Shown one piece after another: positions 36,417 through 47,460 of a stretch of DNA of 64,000 nt (the first letter of the stretch is position 1; the number at the start of each line of letters is the position of its first letter). Below the pieces are notes generated by a model that saw only the letters and a program-made list of their open reading frames with translations, ran no database searches and was not told where the DNA came from. The position numbers and the translations under genes are program-made. The stretch is from Beta vulgaris subsp. vulgaris (Eukaryota; Streptophyta; Magnoliopsida; Caryophyllales; Amaranthaceae): contig NC_079205.1 in NCBI RefSeq assembly GCF_026745355.1, positions 7,473,056 through 7,537,055 of the forward strand. The letters are read 5' to 3'.

Positions 36417-37258
36417 TTTTTTTTTTTTTTGCTAAGTAAGAGTAAGTAGTATTAATCACAAGAAATTCAATACACCAACAGCTAACCCCTGGGGAGCAAA
36501 CCAACTAGGTTGGACTCCTCCACACAAGGGAAGCTACAACCGTTTAGCAAACAACTAAACACTATACACTTTGCTCTTTACATTTTCCCACCATGCTATA
36601 TCCTTACTGGATATCTTCCTAGGCAAAACACTATTAATTCGCATCACTGTACACTCCCTAATGATTCTATACACCTTCTCTAGTCTCCAGAGTACCATAT
36701 TCCATTGAGCCTCATTCCTTGCCCACCAAACATAATAAACACAAGCCTTGATTATTGCAGCATGTATTTGCTTCTGAACTCTGGACTTTCTACTTCTGCC
36801 ATTCAGCATCATCATAATACTCATCAGTTGATCCTGCCTGCTTTTGAATCCCAACCATTCAAACACATACTTAAGGACTCTCTTTACATAAGAACATTGA
36901 AAGAACAGATGTTGATGACTCTCTGTATGCTCACAACAGAGATTACATTGTGCATCAGTTGTTACACCCATCTGACACAGCCTGTCAGTTGTTTTGAGTC
37001 TTCCTTGGATAGCCAGCCAGCAAATCACTCTATGTTTAGGCATTGCTAGCCTATTCCAGATCATTTTAGCCCAATATACTCTCTCCTCTTCCTCTGTAAT
37101 CTTATCATACACCACTTTAGTCTTGAAGGTCATCATCCTCTTCATCTCTTCTTCTGTGTAGTGGTGCTTCATATACTCTTTCACATAACATATTTGCTTC
37201 CAATACCATGAGCAGTTCTTTGGTGGAATATAACTTAGAAACAAGGGTTGAGGAAAAC
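36417..37258 (-). mobile_element. 5'-truncated L1 LINE, ORF2 C-terminus, 3' UTR and poly(A)
   Basis: A clean minus-strand frame of 229 codons (37244-36555) contains WAKMIWNRLAMPKHRVICWL, then AIQGRLKTTDRL, CNLC, ESHQHLFFQCSYVKRVLKYV and YYVWWARNEAQWN. This is the zinc-binding (zf-RVT) and C-terminal part of plant L1 ORF2. About 120 bp of 3' UTR and a poly(A) tail of about 14 (poly-T at 36417-36430) follow. The 5' side is truncated within ORF2. The frame is intact, so the insertion is younger than the other LINEs here. A short gaaaac repeat flanks it but is weak as a target duplication. Confidence 0.9.
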
Positions 37259-39070
37259 CCCTAGTGATGATGTTAACACACGGTAATACATAAATTTTAC
37301 CAAGTTGACCTTCTCACAAACAACATGAATGTTCATCTCAATATAATTCGTGTTTTGATGTTGTACAAGATTAATTTAGACCGTATCAATTTTTTTAGTT
37401 ATTCATATATTTTCTTTAAAATGTAACAATGATGAGGAATTGGAAGTAGTTAGTTGTTAATTCTTTGTTTTTCCCTTTTTCTTATACAATCTCAAACAAT
37501 GAGTTTTGTACATATACTTTTCCCTTGCTATATGTTTATGAGAGTATATTTGTAGAAAAAAAGGTCAAAAAAAAATTTAAAATTAAAATTATTTAGCTTT
37601 AAGATATATAAAGGCCCCATATTCTAAGATTTGCCATAAAACTTAAGATAGGAAGGAAAAAAAAAATGGATGGCATATTACAGTATTATTTAGTTGACAT
37701 ATATGATATATTAAATTTGTTAGGAATAAGTATTACAGGCTCTAATAAACTGAGCAATCGAAGTATAATATGCGGAAATCAACCGTAAGGAATAAAGAAA
37801 TCAAGGAATTAAGAACAGACAAGCTAGATTTACGTGGAAACCCTTGAATATGGGAAAATTACAATATTGAACTAAGACTTTGAATATGAGATGATGATAC
37901 AAGGAGACAATTTGATTTCTCTAGACTCTATAATCTCTCTTTAGAAGTCTCTCTAAATAAATTTCTCTCTAAATCTATGAATATGAGTAAAAAAATATCT
38001 ATATTAGGGCACAATCATAAGATGAATAAACCGAGGAATCCTCGTCGCAAATCCAATTTAATGAATCGCTCGCCGGGCTGGGAAATTGCCCACCTCGGCT
38101 CCTCAGCATGCCCAAGAATAGTCGCTGATTTATGGGATTAAAACTCACTACCCACCCAAAAGTTTGCCAGACACACAAGTCCGCCGAAGTAGCCATCTCC
38201 CACTCCGGATAGCAACCTGCTCGGTAGTTGTCAAGCCCGCTTCGGCCCTGTTACGGTTGTGCTTCGACGCTGTTGTATGTGCAATGCTTGTGACATGATG
38301 ACTCATTGCACCCTTGTCGACTACACTAGTCAAAGCTCCTTCAGTTCATGATGTAGTCTTCAACACATACCTTACAGAATTATTGACATACCAAATTACG
38401 TATTGTAACAAAGTTTTTATGTCCTTATACTTTTGTACTTCAAAAAAATGCCAAAATGAAAAAAAATAAAATTTCCGATGTCTTTGGCTTTTAAGTGAAA
38501 TGATTTATTGTGATGCCATGTCTTTCACCTTTTTAAGTCTACTAACTCTAAATTTCCCTTTCAATTTCATTGATAATTTCAATGCGACTTTTTAGGATGT
38601 GGCTTCACTTTCACAAATATTACCCTTGTCCCCAACTAAGCTTTAATAGGGTCATTATCCACAACAGATGTAAAAATTGTTTGATATTTTTCTTTTCCAT
38701 GCACTATTGCCGGTTAATGTGCATGGCCAAACATTAGGTAGACTGTTCATATTCGGCAGTCAACTTATTTGCGTTCAAGAGCAGTTAATTGGAGTTTCTT
38801 TTACCTCGCTCTTGCCCAGCCAATGAATCACATGCTGACTATAAGATCACCCTGTTGCTAGCTCAAAGAAAACAGTATAAAATCGTTAATCTAATTTAAC
38901 TTTTTTTTTTTTATTTTCTACATATAATAACTATGATGGTACGCACTTTCTTTATAGTTTCCACAATAATGCAACTAACTATGAGAATGTAACAAACTAT
39001 AACACTAATACTGGGGATATTTTCAACACAAACATATGATAAGTATATAGTAGTAGTAATTTACAAGGTA
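37259..39070. other. Anonymous spacer with a GC-rich island (38000-38340)
   Basis: Mostly AT-rich. The segment 37730-37870 ('gatttacgtggaaaccctt') and the GC-rich block at 38000-38340 (frames of 61 and 65 codons on the minus strand, unrecognised) look like pieces of an unidentified repeat or a lost gene. I could not place boundaries or a family. Confidence 0.35.
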
Positions 39071-39407
39071 ATCTCTCCGTTCCAAAATATAGTTCCCATT
39101 TCCATTTTGAGTGTCCCAAAATATAGTTTCTATTTTCTTATTTAGTTCCACATTTTCCGTAATTTGTCTAGGAAAAACGTGTCCCATCATGTATTTGCTT
39201 CTTGAATTTTGTTTTTTTCTTTGTTTATTCAACCAAAATGTTACATTAAATGCTCTTTCACCAATTATTCTCCATTCTCTCTCCTAAAATCATCTTTTTC
39301 CATACAATATTTATTTAAATAAACAAAAAATCTTTACTATCCCTACTTGCATAAATTACCGTGAAAAAGAGGAAATGAGAACTATATATATTTTGGGACG
39401 GAGGGAG
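39071..39407. mobile_element. Stowaway-like MITE (about 337 bp, CAAAATATAGTT family)
   Basis: TA, then 'atctctccgttccaaaatat' at the left, and 'atattttgggacggagggag' then TA at the right. The element at 49005-49340 shares the ends and length and is a second copy. Confidence 0.82.
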
Positions 39408-39574
39408 TAATAAGGAAAGCATACATACCTTATTTTGCTTTTTTAAAAAGATATTTTATTTCACATTTCATCCTACTTTTTATTTGAGTCACTCCGATTC
39501 CATGAAATATTGGCTGCGAAGAAATGAGAATATTATTCTTTAAATTGCAATATGTATATATTATACTTAAAGAA

Positions 39575-40420
39575 AAAAGTCTTCCTAGATTTGCCTACCA
39601 CCTTCTCTAACATAGTCTTTATCTCACGACTACACACTTCTACCTGTCCACATGCATGTCCGAGGATGATATGCTAGACCAGTCCTATGGTAGACATCAT
39701 ATTTCTTAAGTAGGGCCTCAAAAGTTCTTTTGTGAAAATGAGATCTACCATCACTAATGACAACCTTTGGTACCCCAAGCCTTGGAAAGATAATATTTTT
39801 TGAATATTTTCATAACGACTTTAGAGTTATTAGTTGGTGATGCAATGGTTTCACCCACTTAGACACATAATCAACAGCAACAAGTATGAAATTATTGCCA
39901 GAGGAGGAGGGAAAAAGACCCATAAAATCAATACGCCATACATCAAATAATTCAACTTCCAAAATGGGGGTCTAGGACATGTCATGTTTACGAAAATATT
40001 TCTTGTTCGTTGGCATCCATCACAAGACTTAACAAAGGTATTGGTACCATCGTGAAATAGAGTAGGCTAGTAAAAACCAGACTGAAGTACCTTAACAACT
40101 GTTTAGGAGGTCCCAACATGGCCTCCAAATGGAAGGGAGTGGTAGTGCTTCAGAATTTCATGCACCTCTCATTCTGGAATACATCGCATGTAGATGGTGT
40201 CAACACAAAGCTTATAACGTAGAGGATCATCCCAAAAATACTTTTTAACCTCCTGGAGGAATTTCTTCCTCTGCTGGTAACTCAGCTATGGGGGAGTATG
40301 TCCACTCACACAGAAGTTGGCGAAGTACGCATACCATCGGGTGACTGACGTGACTACCAGGAGCTTATCAATAGGAAAGGAGTCATGAATGGGTACACCC
40401 TCTTCCATATCCTCATATTG
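39575..40420 (-). pseudogene. Gypsy integrase remnant
   Basis: Fragments such as [32 protein letters not shown] and GVPKVVISDGRSHF appear with HPRTCMW and a later REGGR-like part. They follow the D,D,E integrase core order of Gypsy elements. The first Asp (RIDFMG) and the second (ISDG) are visible. The frame breaks several times and the domain is cut at about 39575. Confidence 0.78.
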
Positions 40421-40450
40421 CAATATGGACAAGTGATCAGCCACTACATT

Positions 40451-40897
40451 TTATGCTCCCTTTTTATCTTTGATCACTAAGTTTAATTTTTGGAGCAGCA
40501 AAATCCGTCGAATGAGTCTAGGATTTGCCTCCTTTTTGGCTAGGAGGTACTTCAATGCAACATGATTGGTATAAACAATGACCTTAGACCCCAACAAATA
40601 TGTCCTAAACTTGTCCAATGCGTATACCACAACTAGAAGCTCTTTCTCCATGGTGGCGTAGTTAACTTGAGCTTCATCTGTTGTCTTACAAGCATAGTAT
40701 ATTTCATGGAGGATGTTGTCCTTCCTATGACCAAGTACAACTCCCACAGTATAGTCGCTAGCATCACACATAATCTTGAATGGAAGGGTCCAATCTGGAG
40801 ATCGAATGATAGGAGTAGTAATCAAAGCTTGCTTGATCCTGTTGAAAGACACAAGACACTCATCAGTAAACATGAACAGGGCATCCTTGAGGAGCAA
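40451..40897 (-). pseudogene. Gypsy RNase H domain
   Basis: A frame of 148 codons reads [20 protein letters not shown], then [35 protein letters not shown] and [19 protein letters not shown]. This is the Gypsy RNase H fold with its DAS, E and TNH motifs; the usual TDH is changed to TNH. It is one of the better kept parts of the element. Confidence 0.85.
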
Positions 40898-41790
40898 CTA
40901 AGTAAGTGGTTTAGCAATTTTAGAGAAATCCTTGATAGAGTTGCAATAAAACCCTGCATGACCAAGAAAGCCTCTAACTCCTTTGACATTCACATGAGGG
41001 AGTTTTTGCTTAATCACTTGAATTTTTGCTTTATCCACCTGGATGCCTCGTTCAGGGATAATATGACCAAGTACCAGTTCTTCAGTAACCATGAAGTGGT
41101 ACTTCTCCTAGTTCAGTACAAGGTTGACATCTTCACATCTTTACAAAATTTTAGCCAAATTTATCAAACATGCATCAAAATCAATTCCATACATGCTAAA
41201 GTCATCCATAAACACTTCCATAATGGTCTCGATAAACTCTGAAAAGATGGCCATCATACAACGTTAGAAAGTGGTGGGGGCATTGCATAATCCAAATGAC
41301 ATCCTTCGATAAGCAAAGGCACCATAAGGGCATGTAAAGGTAGTCTTCTCCTGGTCGTCTGGATGGATAGGTATTTGGAATAAATCGAAATAGCCATCTC
41401 GATAACAAAAAATAAGAGTGAAAAGCTAGCCTTTCCAACATCTGATCAATGAATGGGAGGGGAAAGTGATCTTTCTTGGTGGCAATATTTAACTTCCTAT
41501 AGTCAATACACATACGCTAACCAGTGACTACTCTTATGGCAATTAATTCATTTTTGTCCTTTTTCACCACAATAGTACCCCCCCCCCCTTTTAGGAACCA
41601 CTTGAACTCGACTCACCCACTTAGAGTTAAAAATGGGGTAGATGATCCAAGCATCAAGCAATTTTATAACCTCTTTCTTGACCACTTCCTGCATATTGGG
41701 GTTCAAAGGACTTTGGCCTTATATACTAGGACGATGATCATCTTCTAGATGAATTTTATGCATGAAAAAGTCAGGGCTTATACCTTTCAA
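40898..41790 (-). pseudogene. Gypsy reverse transcriptase remnant
   Basis: MCIDYRKLNIATKKDHFPLP and FIDQMLERLA (41513 downward), a frameshifted middle, then EVFMDDFSMYG near 41190-41215 carrying the FMDD form of the catalytic box. Then comes VLGHIIPERGIQVDKAKIQV and GVRGFLGHAGFYCNSIKDFS (41092-40898). The family is clear, but at least three frame changes separate the motifs. Confidence 0.85.
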
Positions 41791-42064
41791 ATCATCAATA
41801 CTATATCCAATGGCTTTTTATGTTTTCTCAAAACAGGCAAAAGTTGATACGTTTGACCATCATTCAGTGAAGCACTAACAATCATAGGATAATTTTCAGA
41901 TTCATCTAGAAAAGCATATCTCGGAGAAGGGGGAAGGGGTTTCAGTTCAGGTTTCTTTACCTCAACCGGTTGAGTAGCATATACTAACCGTTCTTTCTTG
42001 TGAGTGGGAATTCTGTCAAGCTCTAAACATGTAAGAGTTGCTTCCCAGTCATCTACGTTAGCAC

Positions 42065-43034
42065 TTAAGGGACTACCATCACCTGTAGAAGATGTAAAAC
42101 AAAGCAAAGCCTCCAAAAGATCTCGTAGAAAGGATTGGGGGATGTCATCAGATCACTAACCAACACATCAATGACATCAATTCTATAGCAGGCTTCCTCT
42201 AGCATGGGACTTTTCAAAGTATTGGTCAAACTAAAAGTCACCTTATCATCTCCCACAGTCAAAGTTAGTTTTCCATTCTTAACATCTATGACAACTCCAA
42301 CAGTATGAAGGAATGGTCTTCTTAAAATGATTGGAATTTGAGTATCCTTTTCCATGTCAAGCACAACAAAATTCACAGGAATAAAAAATTTACCTACCCT
42401 CACAAGGATGTCCTCTAAGAGACCTAGGGGTATTAATAGAATGGTCAGCCATTTAAAGAGTAATGTTGCTACATTTTAAATCTCCCATGACAAGCTTTTT
42501 ACAAACAGCATGGGGCTTGACACTAACACTAGCACTTAAATCACATAAGGCTTTATCAATAATAATGGTGTTAATGTTACAAGGGATAGAGAAACTCCTC
42601 GGATCTTTTAATTTAGGTGGGGGCTGATTTTGCAAAAGGGCACTACATTCTTCAGTACAAGCAACAGTTTCGACTGCATTAAAGGCTCTCTTCCTAGTCA
42701 GAATTTCCTTCAAAAATTTAGCATAGGACGAAACTTGAGTAATAAGTTCACTAAATGCGACAGTTACTTGAAGATTCTTTACTACCTCCATAAACTTACT
42801 GAGCTGGTGATCAACCTTATTCTTCAAGAGGTGATTTGGGAACGGTGCCTTGATCACATGAGTGGTATATGGAACTTTTTCAACTACTGTCTGCTTCTCT
42901 GCATTTGCATTGGTGGCCTCCTTAGGAGTTGTGAAATTTGTCAGTGACATCTGCATTCTTTTTTGGCTCAACCGGATCATGCTTAGGCATTGTTGGACCA
43001 TCATATTGTGTTCCACTCCTAAGAGCAATGTCAT
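42065..43034 (-). pseudogene. Gypsy (Athila) protease region
   Basis: Contains FMEVVKNLQVTVAFSELITQ, SYAKFLKEILTRKRAFNAVE and TEECSALLQNQPPPKLKDP. The protease core follows: IPCNINTIIIDKALCDLSAS, where Athila proteases usually have DLGAS. After a break come VNFVVLDMEKDTQIPIILRR and PFLHTVGVVIDVKNGKLTL. Gly to Ser at the active-site loop and the frame break suggest loss of function. Confidence 0.82.
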
Positions 43035-44345
43035 TGGTAGTATCTCTTGGTTGCATTGGTTGTGAAGGTAATGATCCAGGTGCCCTACTAGCAGAAGAAC
43101 TAGCCAACTGAGCTAGTTGACTCTCCAACATCTTGTTACGCGTATCCAAATTTTCCAGCTGAGCTTTTGTGTCGGCTTGCAAAGCATTAAAACCTTTCGG
43201 CATCTGAAACATCATGTTCTTCAACTCTGTCATGGTTGGGTCGGCAGTAGGAGCAGCTTGTTGAGGAGCTTGATTTCTCTGGAAGCTAGGAGGAGCTTGT
43301 TGTTGAGGTTGATATTGTTGAACCTGATTTTGAGGCACATATGGTTGTTGAGGTTGAGGGTTCAACACATTGTTGCTCCTATATGAAGGGTTTGGATGAT
43401 TTCTCAATTGTGGATTGTACGTGTTAGAATATGGGTTGAACTGAATCCTGGGTTGTGACTGAAAAGCATTAAGTATCCAACATTTTCCCCTTACATTAGA
43501 AGATAGGAGCGCATGACACTCTTGAGAGTTGTGCCTAGGTATCCCACAAGCATCACAAGTGAGAAGATTGTAATTAGAAGCACTAACCATCGCGTTAACA
43601 CTCATGTGGGAGGAGTTATTACCTAACTTCAAAGAATTGATCGTATGAGTTAGAACAGCTAGTTGCCCGGATAGTAAGGAAATGGCCTCAACATCATTTT
43701 TCCCTCCCTTTTTCACAGAGGAACGAATAGTAGATGCTTGATTAGATGTTAGTTTCTCCAGAAGTTCATACCCTTCATCAATGGCCTTATCCATGAAGAA
43801 TCCACCGGATGCTCCATCAATTACCCGTCTTGTATCTGCATCAACTCTAGTGTAGAAAATCTGACACAAACCATGATGAGGACAAAGACGCTGCAAATCC
43901 TTAAACCTCTCCCAAGCTTCATAAAAGGACTCACCAGGATCTTGGGTGAAAGTTACTATGGCATGACGCATATCTGTAGTCTTTTGGTAAGGGTACCACT
44001 TCATGAGAAAAATCTTTGATAGTTATGTCCAGGTGGTGATGGTGGAAGGCAACTTATTATACCAAAATAGTGCTTTGTTGCGCAGAGAGAAGCCAAATAA
44101 GATGAGGTTCATCTCATCAGTAGTAACACCAACTTATTTCTCAGTAGCGCAACATTGTAAAAAGCGTTGCAGGTGCTGATTTGGGTCTTCAGATGATAAC
44201 CCAGCAAATTGGTTATATCTGAACCATATTCAGAACATGAGACTTGATCTCAAAATTTGTAGCAACGATAGTGGGCATTCGTACCCCAGTGGGCACATTA
44301 TCAGGAGATGGTTGTGCATAGTTCGTGAAGGTTCATGTAACATTC
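42922..44345 (-). pseudogene. Athila gag (partly open)
   Basis: A 360-codon frame (44004-42922) reads MKWYPYQKTTDMRHAIVTFT, then GESFYEAWERFKDLQRLCPH, IDGASGGFFMDKAIDEGYEL and LLEKLTSNQAS. A zinc knuckle CDACGIPRHNSQEC (C-x2-C-x4-H-x4-C) follows, then a proline/glutamine-rich stretch and IALRSG. Upstream to about 44345, broken frames extend the N-terminus (PTIVATNFEIKSHVLNMVQI, ...LFGFSLRNKALFWYNKLPS). The long open stretch with an intact knuckle is unusual given how damaged pol is. Confidence 0.85.
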
Positions 44346-44641
44346 TCACCCATTTTGAGAATAATAGGTGAGACCGGGAATTCTTGTGTGGTGAAGATGG
44401 TGAGGTGTCTTTTGCGAGGGTGTCCCTGTAGACAACTTTGCTTGCTTAGTTTTCTTTCTGAGACTACGAGTGAAATGGAATGATATTTGGAGATTTCAAT
44501 TTCCTGTTCATACACCAAAAACACTGAAACAAACGTGAGATACTCCAAAAAACAGGTGTTCTTCAAAGTAAAGGTTAGTGCAATATTATAATTCAGACAA
44601 AATAAAAAATAAATCGTCTCCCCGGCAACGGCACTAAAATT

Positions 44642-45130
44642 TGATAGGCTACAGTCGTATCACCTAATCAAAAATAACCTAAGGTCCACTAACTAGTAGT
44701 CAGGGAAGTCAAGATCGAATCCAAAGGGAGAAAGTTATATTATTATATCTGAACTCTAATATTATACTAACAAAATCAGATGACGATAGTTGTAGTACTA
44801 AACTAAGCAAATAACAAATCAATTAATAAAGAACCAGGATTATGGATAACTATACATACAATTCGGAAAATCAGAGACGAATAACAACCACCTAATAAGT
44901 CAATTTACCTAGGGCACATGTAATTTCTCTCGAACATTACCTCCCTCAAAGATCACCTAACCGCTCTCGCATGGTCAAAGATCACTCTGCCTAATGATTG
45001 AAAGCCTATACGGTATGTCCACTTTACAAATGGAGCTCTACCGAAATTTATAAAGAAACTATTATTGCATCTGCTGAATTCTGCTTGATGCATTCTGCAT
45101 CCTGCATGAGGAGGTTGGATGGAACTGCAT
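44642..45130 (-). repeat. Probable 5' LTR remnant of the Athila-type element
   Basis: Lies just upstream (minus sense) of the primer-binding region and starts TGATAGGCTAC on the plus strand. The phrase 'ggtccactaactagtagtc' is of a kind I associate with Gypsy leader/LTR sequence. The outer boundary is not seen and the 45205 LINE follows. Confidence 0.45.
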
Positions 45131-45204
45131 GCATAAATTATTATTTTTTTTTAAAAAAATCAATATATTGCTACGGTTTTGCCTAGGAACCGAAACAATA
45201 TATC

Positions 45205-45816
45205 AGCCTATTGTTGCACCCTTATTTGGTGAACGGCCAAAATCGCCGCATTAGACCACTTAATGACCGCAGCAATAAACATTTATTTTACTAATGCTCA
45301 TGATTATCTAATGATTGATGTTGATGCTTCTTTTGTTGGTACACTTGAGTTGGCAGGCATTGGCAGGGTAATTCGTGATGCCCAGGGTCAGTGGGGGGGG
45401 GGGTTTGGAAAGCAAATATGTACTAACAGTTCTATTGTAGCGGAAACCTTAGGAATTATGGAGGCAATATATTTTGTGGAGATCCATAATCTTCCCAAGG
45501 CTATCATCTACTATGATTGTATGAAAGCTCTTGAGCTCCTTACAGTAGAGCATTATGATTTATATTCCAACATGTAATGTGCAGGTTGTGGATCAACAAG
45601 AGGTCGGGTCTTATGATTAAGCACTACAGCTGGCAGCATATATAACCAAGTACCAAATAGCATGGCTAAAGTTGTTAGAGTCATGAATAGTGAATGTGTT
45701 GTAACTAAAATTTTCCCCACTCCTCCTAGTTAATGTTTGGACCAACTAATCTCGTATTGTAATAGGTTTAACATTATTCTGCAATGAATGAAATGTCATG
45801 TATACCAAAAAAAAAA
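45205..45816 (+). mobile_element. 5'-truncated L1 LINE: RNase H end, 3' UTR, poly(A)
   Basis: The frame 45263-45577 reads MIDVDASFVGTLELAGIGRV, then IRDAQGQWGGGFGKQ, VAETLGIMEAIYFVE and AIIYYDCMKALELL. This is the RNase H-like C-terminal domain found in plant LINE ORF2 proteins (D, E and D-like positions visible; the last Asp is in YDC). A 3' UTR follows and ends in about ten A residues at 45807-45816. The target duplication is not clear. Confidence 0.82.
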
Positions 45817-46012
45817 GGTATATTTTAGTACACTAATTATCGACATCAATATCGGATCTATTATATAAACATCGGCACTTTTACCTACCTAAATCTATTA
45901 TGTGACAAAGTGTGCTACAAGTGTGCTTTATTACCACATGGATGTAGTATTTTGGAGACCAACAAATAGCTAAATTTAAGATGATTTTTGACAAAATAGA
46001 AAAACATATGTA

Positions 46013-46268
46013 CTTCCTTTGTTGTAAAATACTTGATACACTTCTTTGAGTATGCTTGTCAATACACCACTTTAACTATTAATGTCTCTAATTTTTTTAC
46101 ATGTAAAAATTATAATAATTTTGATAGTCTGGAAGTATATATCAAGACGAATAACAAGAACCCACATAATTATATTTTTCCTTGCGTAAAAATCACAAAA
46201 CATAGTCAATGGAGAATGTATGAATAGTGTAAAATCCAAATCGTGTCATCTTTTTAAAACGGGAGAAG
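46013..46268. mobile_element. Stowaway-like MITE (256 bp)
   Basis: TA, then 'cttcctttgttgtaaaatac' at the left, and 'tttaaaacgggagaag' then TA at the right. The interior, with 'ttatatttttccttgcgtaa' and 'aaaatcacaaaacatagtca', matches the element at 58442-58699, so these are two copies of one family. Confidence 0.8.
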
Positions 46269-46320
46269 TATATCATAATGCTTGTGTACTGAGTCACTAC
46301 ATATAATCCGCCTGGTTTTA

Positions 46321-46583
46321 TCTATACTAATATATTAAAAGGCGTGCGTAAACGAGGATTGTTGCCACGTGGCGCTCTCCTTAGGGAGTTTTAGTTCATG
46401 TAATCCATGTACAATAAAAAAATTAGAAATTGCATAGTATAGGTTTTGATCCCATGACCTCAAGTTCATGTACTAAAGTTTTAACTACTAGACCAAGTTT
46501 TATTTAGTGTTATCATATCAAAGTACAATATTTATAAATGAAATTTTTTCTTAGCCGGGCCATAGCCCGGGCCTAATAACTAA
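46321..46583 (+). mobile_element. Non-autonomous Helitron (263 bp)
   Basis: Begins TCTATACTAATATATT directly after an A and ends with the hairpin GCCGGGC-cata-GCCCGGGC, then CTAATAACTAA and T. These are Helitron termini (5' TC, hairpin, 3' CTAA) between A and T. It is the sister of the copy at 9667-9906, including the tRNA-like A and B boxes on the opposite strand. It is non-coding. Confidence 0.9.
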
Positions 46584-46598
46584 TTTTCTTATTAATTA

Positions 46599-47028
46599 CT
46601 GCTATTGTTTTTAAATAGATGCTCCCTTTATAGTTGCACGCTTAGTAATGCCCAACTTTGACTATTAATATCACTATATATGCATTACTAATAAATTATA
46701 AAGAATTAATATTATGAAAATATAAGTCAGGATAGAATCCCTAGGAAGATAAGGGGATCTGATATTTGTTGGTGGGACAGTTTGTAATAGCCATGGTTCT
46801 GATCCAAGGCCTGGATGTTGTTGGTGTGTCTTATTGGCCGCCGTAGGCTGTAAATATTGAGAGCAATAAAACTTACTTACCAAAAAAAGAAAATATAAGT
46901 CAGAACAATTTCAACATTATCTTATACGCTAAAATTGAATTTTGTAATTATGTATAATATATGATTAAAGTAAATTTTGTAAATAATATCAAAGTTAAAA
47001 TGAAACATCTATTTAAAAATAGATTGAG
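46599..47028. mobile_element. Stowaway-like MITE interrupted by a LINE fragment
   Basis: TA, then 'ctgctattgtttttaaatag' at the left, and 'ctatttaaaaatagattgag' then TA at the right. The inverted repeat continues inward through 'atgctccctttat' / 'atgaaacatct'. Without the inserted LINE piece and one target copy (173 bp in all) the MITE would be about 257 bp, like its relatives. Confidence 0.82.
46731..46888 (+). mobile_element. Short 5'-truncated LINE 3' end (158 bp) with 15-bp TSD
   Basis: The insert ends in 'accaaaaaaa'. It is flanked by perfect 15-bp copies of gaaaatataagtcag (46716-46730 and 46889-46903). A poly(A) end plus a long exact target duplication is the mark of target-primed reverse transcription. 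The interior resembles LINE 3' UTR ('tgtaaatattgagagcaat'); it could also be a processed transcript end of another kind. Confidence 0.88.
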
Positions 47029-47054
47029 TATTGAACAAAATCTCCTAGACTTAG

Positions 47055-47385
47055 ATGTCGTTTAGTTCACCTCAAATTTCATTGGAATTTGGATTTCCTG
47101 GAAAGTACAAAATTATATGATTGTTTTTTGGTATCTAGTAAATAGGAAATTCATGGGAAATAGAATTATCAAGAAAATGGAAGTTCCTATGAAGTGTAGG
47201 AAATTGATCACCAACTCTCCCCCCCCCCTCCCCTTGATAATTATAAATTCATGTGTCAATTACAAATTCGTATGTTTAACCAAACATCAAAAGCCATTTC
47301 CTAAGAAATAGACAAGGGAATTTACTTCCCATGAAATAAGACTTCTCATGAAAATTAAATTCCAACAGTAATCAAACAAGGAGTG
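47055..47385. mobile_element. Possible MITE with GTTTAGTTCACC... ends
   Basis: The left side 'gtcgtttagttcacctcaaa' and right side 'caacagtaatcaaacaagg' are loosely inverted, and the inside holds several inverted words (ggaagttcc, gggaaatagaatt). It is preceded and followed by other repeats. Boundaries are approximate. Confidence 0.35.
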
Positions 47386-47417
47386 TGTTAATTTACCACA
47401 TTTAATCTACTATTGAA

Positions 47418-47420
<3 letters not shown>

Positions 47421-47457
<37 letters not shown>
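47421..47457. repeat. (TA)n microsatellite
   Basis: About 18 TA units. Confidence 0.95.

Positions 47458-47460
<3 letters not shown>

Larger units (their letters stand above)
39575..45130 (-). mobile_element. Degenerate Athila-type Ty3/Gypsy retrotransposon, 3' end truncated
   Basis: Minus-strand order is LTR remnant, primer-binding region, gag, protease, RT, RNase H and integrase, ending inside the integrase near 39575 with no 3' LTR. The primer-binding region at 44615-44640 reads GTGCCGTTGCCGGGGAG, close to the TGGCGCCGTTGCCGGGGA stretch I know from Athila elements. The LTR remnant starts at 44642 and its outer end is not defined. Gag is largely open; later domains are broken by stops and shifts. 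Confidence 0.85.

Noticed and set aside
40667..41242. 191-codon plus-strand frame
   Set aside because: Antisense shadow of the Gypsy RNase H and RT, which are clear on the minus strand.
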